Shown here: one piece after another, positions 62,612 to 64,000 of the stretch
Layout: every line of letters begins with the position of its first letter
Numbering within the stretch: position 1 is the first letter of the stretch
Assembly: GCA_934167095.1 (NCBI GenBank)
Contig: CAKPKE010000001.1
Coordinates: 95,611-159,610 of the forward strand
Origin: an uncultured Clostridia bacterium
GTDB taxonomy: Bacteria > Bacillota > Clostridia > TANB77 > CAG-508
Direction of reading: 5' to 3'
Length of the DNA: 64,000 bases
Notes under the pieces: model-generated
Seen by the model: the letters and a program-made list of their open reading frames with translations, nothing else
What the model was told of the DNA's origin: nothing
Database searches by the model: none
Position numbers and translations under genes: made by a program

Positions 62612-63532
62612 TTACAATTTTTCTATTTCTTCTTTTGTTAATTCTGTTATTTGTATAATTTGTTCAATTGGTAATTTTAGTTTCTTCATTTTCTTGGCCA
62701 CAGCTAGCTTTTCTTTCTTTTCTCCAATTTCTATGCCCTGTTTTTTTCCAAATTCTTCGCCATGTTCATAATTTGCTCTTACTTCTGAATTATATCTCAT
62801 TATTGCCCATTCTCTATCTTCGTATCTTTGTCTTTCCTCTGGACTTAAGCTTATTTTTTCTAGTTCATCTATTGCTTTTTTTACTTCTTTATTTTCCTTT
62901 GCTGCTTCTGCCATCTTCTCTTCACTCCCCTCTATCAACCACAGCCATTGCGCTAGCTTTGTACTGCAGTCTGGATTTTTCTTTTTAAACTTTTCTAACT
63001 CTATAAAATGTACCTCAAATGTATCAGTTAATACTTCTTCCTCTGGTTTTATATTTAATTCTACATATTCTTCTGGTTTTGTTTTTTCAAATATCATTTT
63101 TGCCACTGAATGATATGCGTTTCTATTTAAATATGAAAAGTTTAATATATTTATTGCTATTATCTCTTTTTGCATTTCATATTTATTACCAGCCTTTAAT
63201 TGCTCTGATGCAAGCTTTGATATATATGTCATTGTTCTTTGTCTAAAGTTATATTCGTTTGATACTTGCATCTCAACATCTACTATTTTTTTGCCGTCAA
63301 TGTCCACTTTTATATCTAATATTCCTAATTTTTCATCTGCCATATCTGGTGTTAATTCTGGGTTTTTAACCTCTACATTTTTTATTTTTGTATCTAACAC
63401 TGCTTCTAAAAATGCCTTTAATATAGAATTATTTTCTTCACTTGCAAATATTCTTTTAAATACATAATCTGATTTTAATGGTAATCTTTTGATTTCATTA
63501 TTTTTAACAATATTATTGTTTTTATTTATCAT
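62612..63532 (-). CDS. Rpn family recombination-promoting nuclease, copy 3
   Basis: 306 residues, same nuclease core as copies 1 and 2 and identical to them in the first 95 residues. It is closer to copy 2 beyond that point ('QRTMTYISKLASEQLKAGNK' shared). The tail repeat is shorter ('GEEFGKKQGIEIGEKKEK'). The upstream region resembles copy 1 most. Such a mosaic suggests gene conversion among the three copies. Confidence 0.87.
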   Translation of the reverse strand: MINKNNNIVKNNEIKRLPLKSDYVFKRIFASEENNSILKAFLEAVLDTKIKNVEVKNPELTPDMADEKLGILDIKVDIDGKKIVDVEMQVSNEYNFRQRTMTYISKLASEQLKAGNKYEMQKEIIAINILNFSYLNRNAYHSVAKMIFEKTKPEEYVELNIKPEEEVLTDTFEVHFIELEKFKKKNPDCSTKLAQWLWLIEGSEEKMAEAAKENKEVKKAIDELEKISLSPEERQRYEDREWAIMRYNSEVRANYEHGEEFGKKQGIEIGEKKEKLAVAKKMKKLKLPIEQIIQITELTKEEIEKL

Positions 63533-63787
63533 TTATCTTCCTTTCCATTTTACTATAACAGCTCATATTTTTCAACTGTTTAGTAAAATTTCTTTGATTT
63601 TTTTCTTTTTATTTACTAATTAGTTTTTTGTACGATAATTAATAATAATAAACTTTGCCTATTACCCATATTCTTTTTTAGTTTATTTTTTGTGAATTTC
63701 ATTTAAGAAAAAATTTATTTGTTATAAACAATTTATTGAAATTAAACGAATTATAAAAACAACACTATTTCCCTTATAGTATTTTTC

Positions 63788-63842
63788 ATTATACTTGCAA
63801 AGTACTGAAAAAGCAAGAAAAACCGTTCGTCAAATTGCGACA
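63788..63842 (-). promoter_or_regulatory. Promoter and upstream tandem box of Rpn copy 3
   Basis: TATAAT at 63788-63793, TTGCTT 17 nt upstream, and TTGACGAACG starting 34 nt upstream of TATAAT. Here the first box reads TGTCGCA, nearer to TGNCGAA than in copies 1 and 2. Confidence 0.55.
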
Positions 63843-63881
63843 AATTTATTATTTTTGTACAACAATCTAATTTAACATAAA

Positions 63882-63921
63882 AAAATAGATACATAGAACA
63901 TTGTCTATATATCTATTTTCC
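63882..63921 (-). terminator. Intrinsic terminator of the gene at the right edge
   Basis: AAAATAGATA / TATCTATTTT with additional ATAGA / TCTAT pairs; T run on the minus strand. Confidence 0.75.
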
Positions 63922-63926
63922 ACAAA

Positions 63927-64000
63927 TTATCTCTTCTCCATTTCGCTTTCTATTTCTGAAGTATTAATAGCTGGCTTTTCTTCTTCATCTTTGTTGTTTT
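63927..64000 (-). CDS. C-terminal end of an unknown protein, cut by the window edge
   Basis: Only the last 24 codons are present: an acidic, disordered tail (NNKDEEEKPAINTSEIESE, MEKR) followed by TAA and a terminator. Too little to identify. Confidence 0.5.
   Translation of the reverse strand, partial: NNKDEEEKPAINTSEIESEMEKR

Larger units (their letters stand above)
63533..63926. other. Upstream region of Rpn copy 3 and neighbouring terminator
   Basis: Non-coding. To about 63842 it parallels the region upstream of copy 1. A terminator (63882-63921) of the gene entering from the right edge follows. Confidence 0.65.

Overview
The window looks like a chromosome segment of a low-GC, spore-forming member of the Clostridia. 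The DNA is strongly AT-rich, terminators are intrinsic, Shine-Dalgarno sites are of the AGGAGG type, and a dipicolinate synthase subunit A gene (spoVFA) is present. Nearly all genes lie on the minus strand. No rRNA operon, CRISPR array, complete insertion sequence, reverse transcriptase or phage structural module is visible. There is one tRNA, tRNA-Leu(UAA).

Layout. 1-7.2 kb: informational genes (proS of the short form, scpB, a two-OB-fold SSB, metG), small unknown genes and a sortase. 7.3-10.3 kb: the first of three near-identical Rpn nuclease genes and a prepilin-like protein whose C-terminal FGE/C-type-lectin domain ends in an unusually GC-rich segment. 10.3-12.1 kb: ksgA and a ROK kinase. 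12.2-21.7 kb: a tiny toxin-antitoxin-like locus, then a complete type IV pilus operon read right to left (PilM-PilN fusion, PilO, PilP-like, major pilin, PilD, two pseudopilins, PilB, PilT, PilC). 21.8-25.3 kb: uppP, spoVFA, a TPR membrane protein and ppa. 25.4-30.1 kb: an HTH pair, the tRNA and three GC-richer orphan genes. 30.2-41.7 kb: HU, a SpoVB-type flippase, an isolated VirD4/TraG plus replication-relaxation pair, rluB-rluD, a polytopic membrane protein, tsf and rpsB. 41.8-49.2 kb: the second Rpn copy and an array of four prepilin-like surface proteins (three FGE, one LamG-like) interleaved with toxin-antitoxin-like loci. 49.4-64 kb: Ca2+-type P-ATPase, smc, a coiled-coil protein, trmFO, a SNF2 helicase and the third Rpn copy.

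The most interesting system is a family of 22-residue hydrophobic peptides (12296, 44832, 46475). Each has a convergent antisense RNA with a near-consensus promoter, a shared bidirectional terminator, and a direct repeat that makes the antisense RNA complementary to the peptide's ribosome site and start codon. This is the architecture of the par/Fst type I toxin-antitoxin locus, but with an unrelated peptide. A fourth locus keeps only the antisense RNA. In all four cases the antisense RNA lies just downstream of, and co-oriented with, a pilus gene (pilC or a prepilin-FGE gene), with no terminator seen between, so pilus-gene read-through should feed the antitoxin.

The prepilin-FGE genes show three kinds of variability. 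Two start in a (CA)n tract that is out of frame as sequenced, suggesting phase-variable expression. One ends in what looks like a diversity-generating-retroelement variable region. One has a relic of a second FGE 3' end after its stop codon. A regulatory motif (tandem Spo0A-box-like repeats exactly 34 nt upstream of TATAAT) is shared by the three Rpn genes and an HTH regulator gene.
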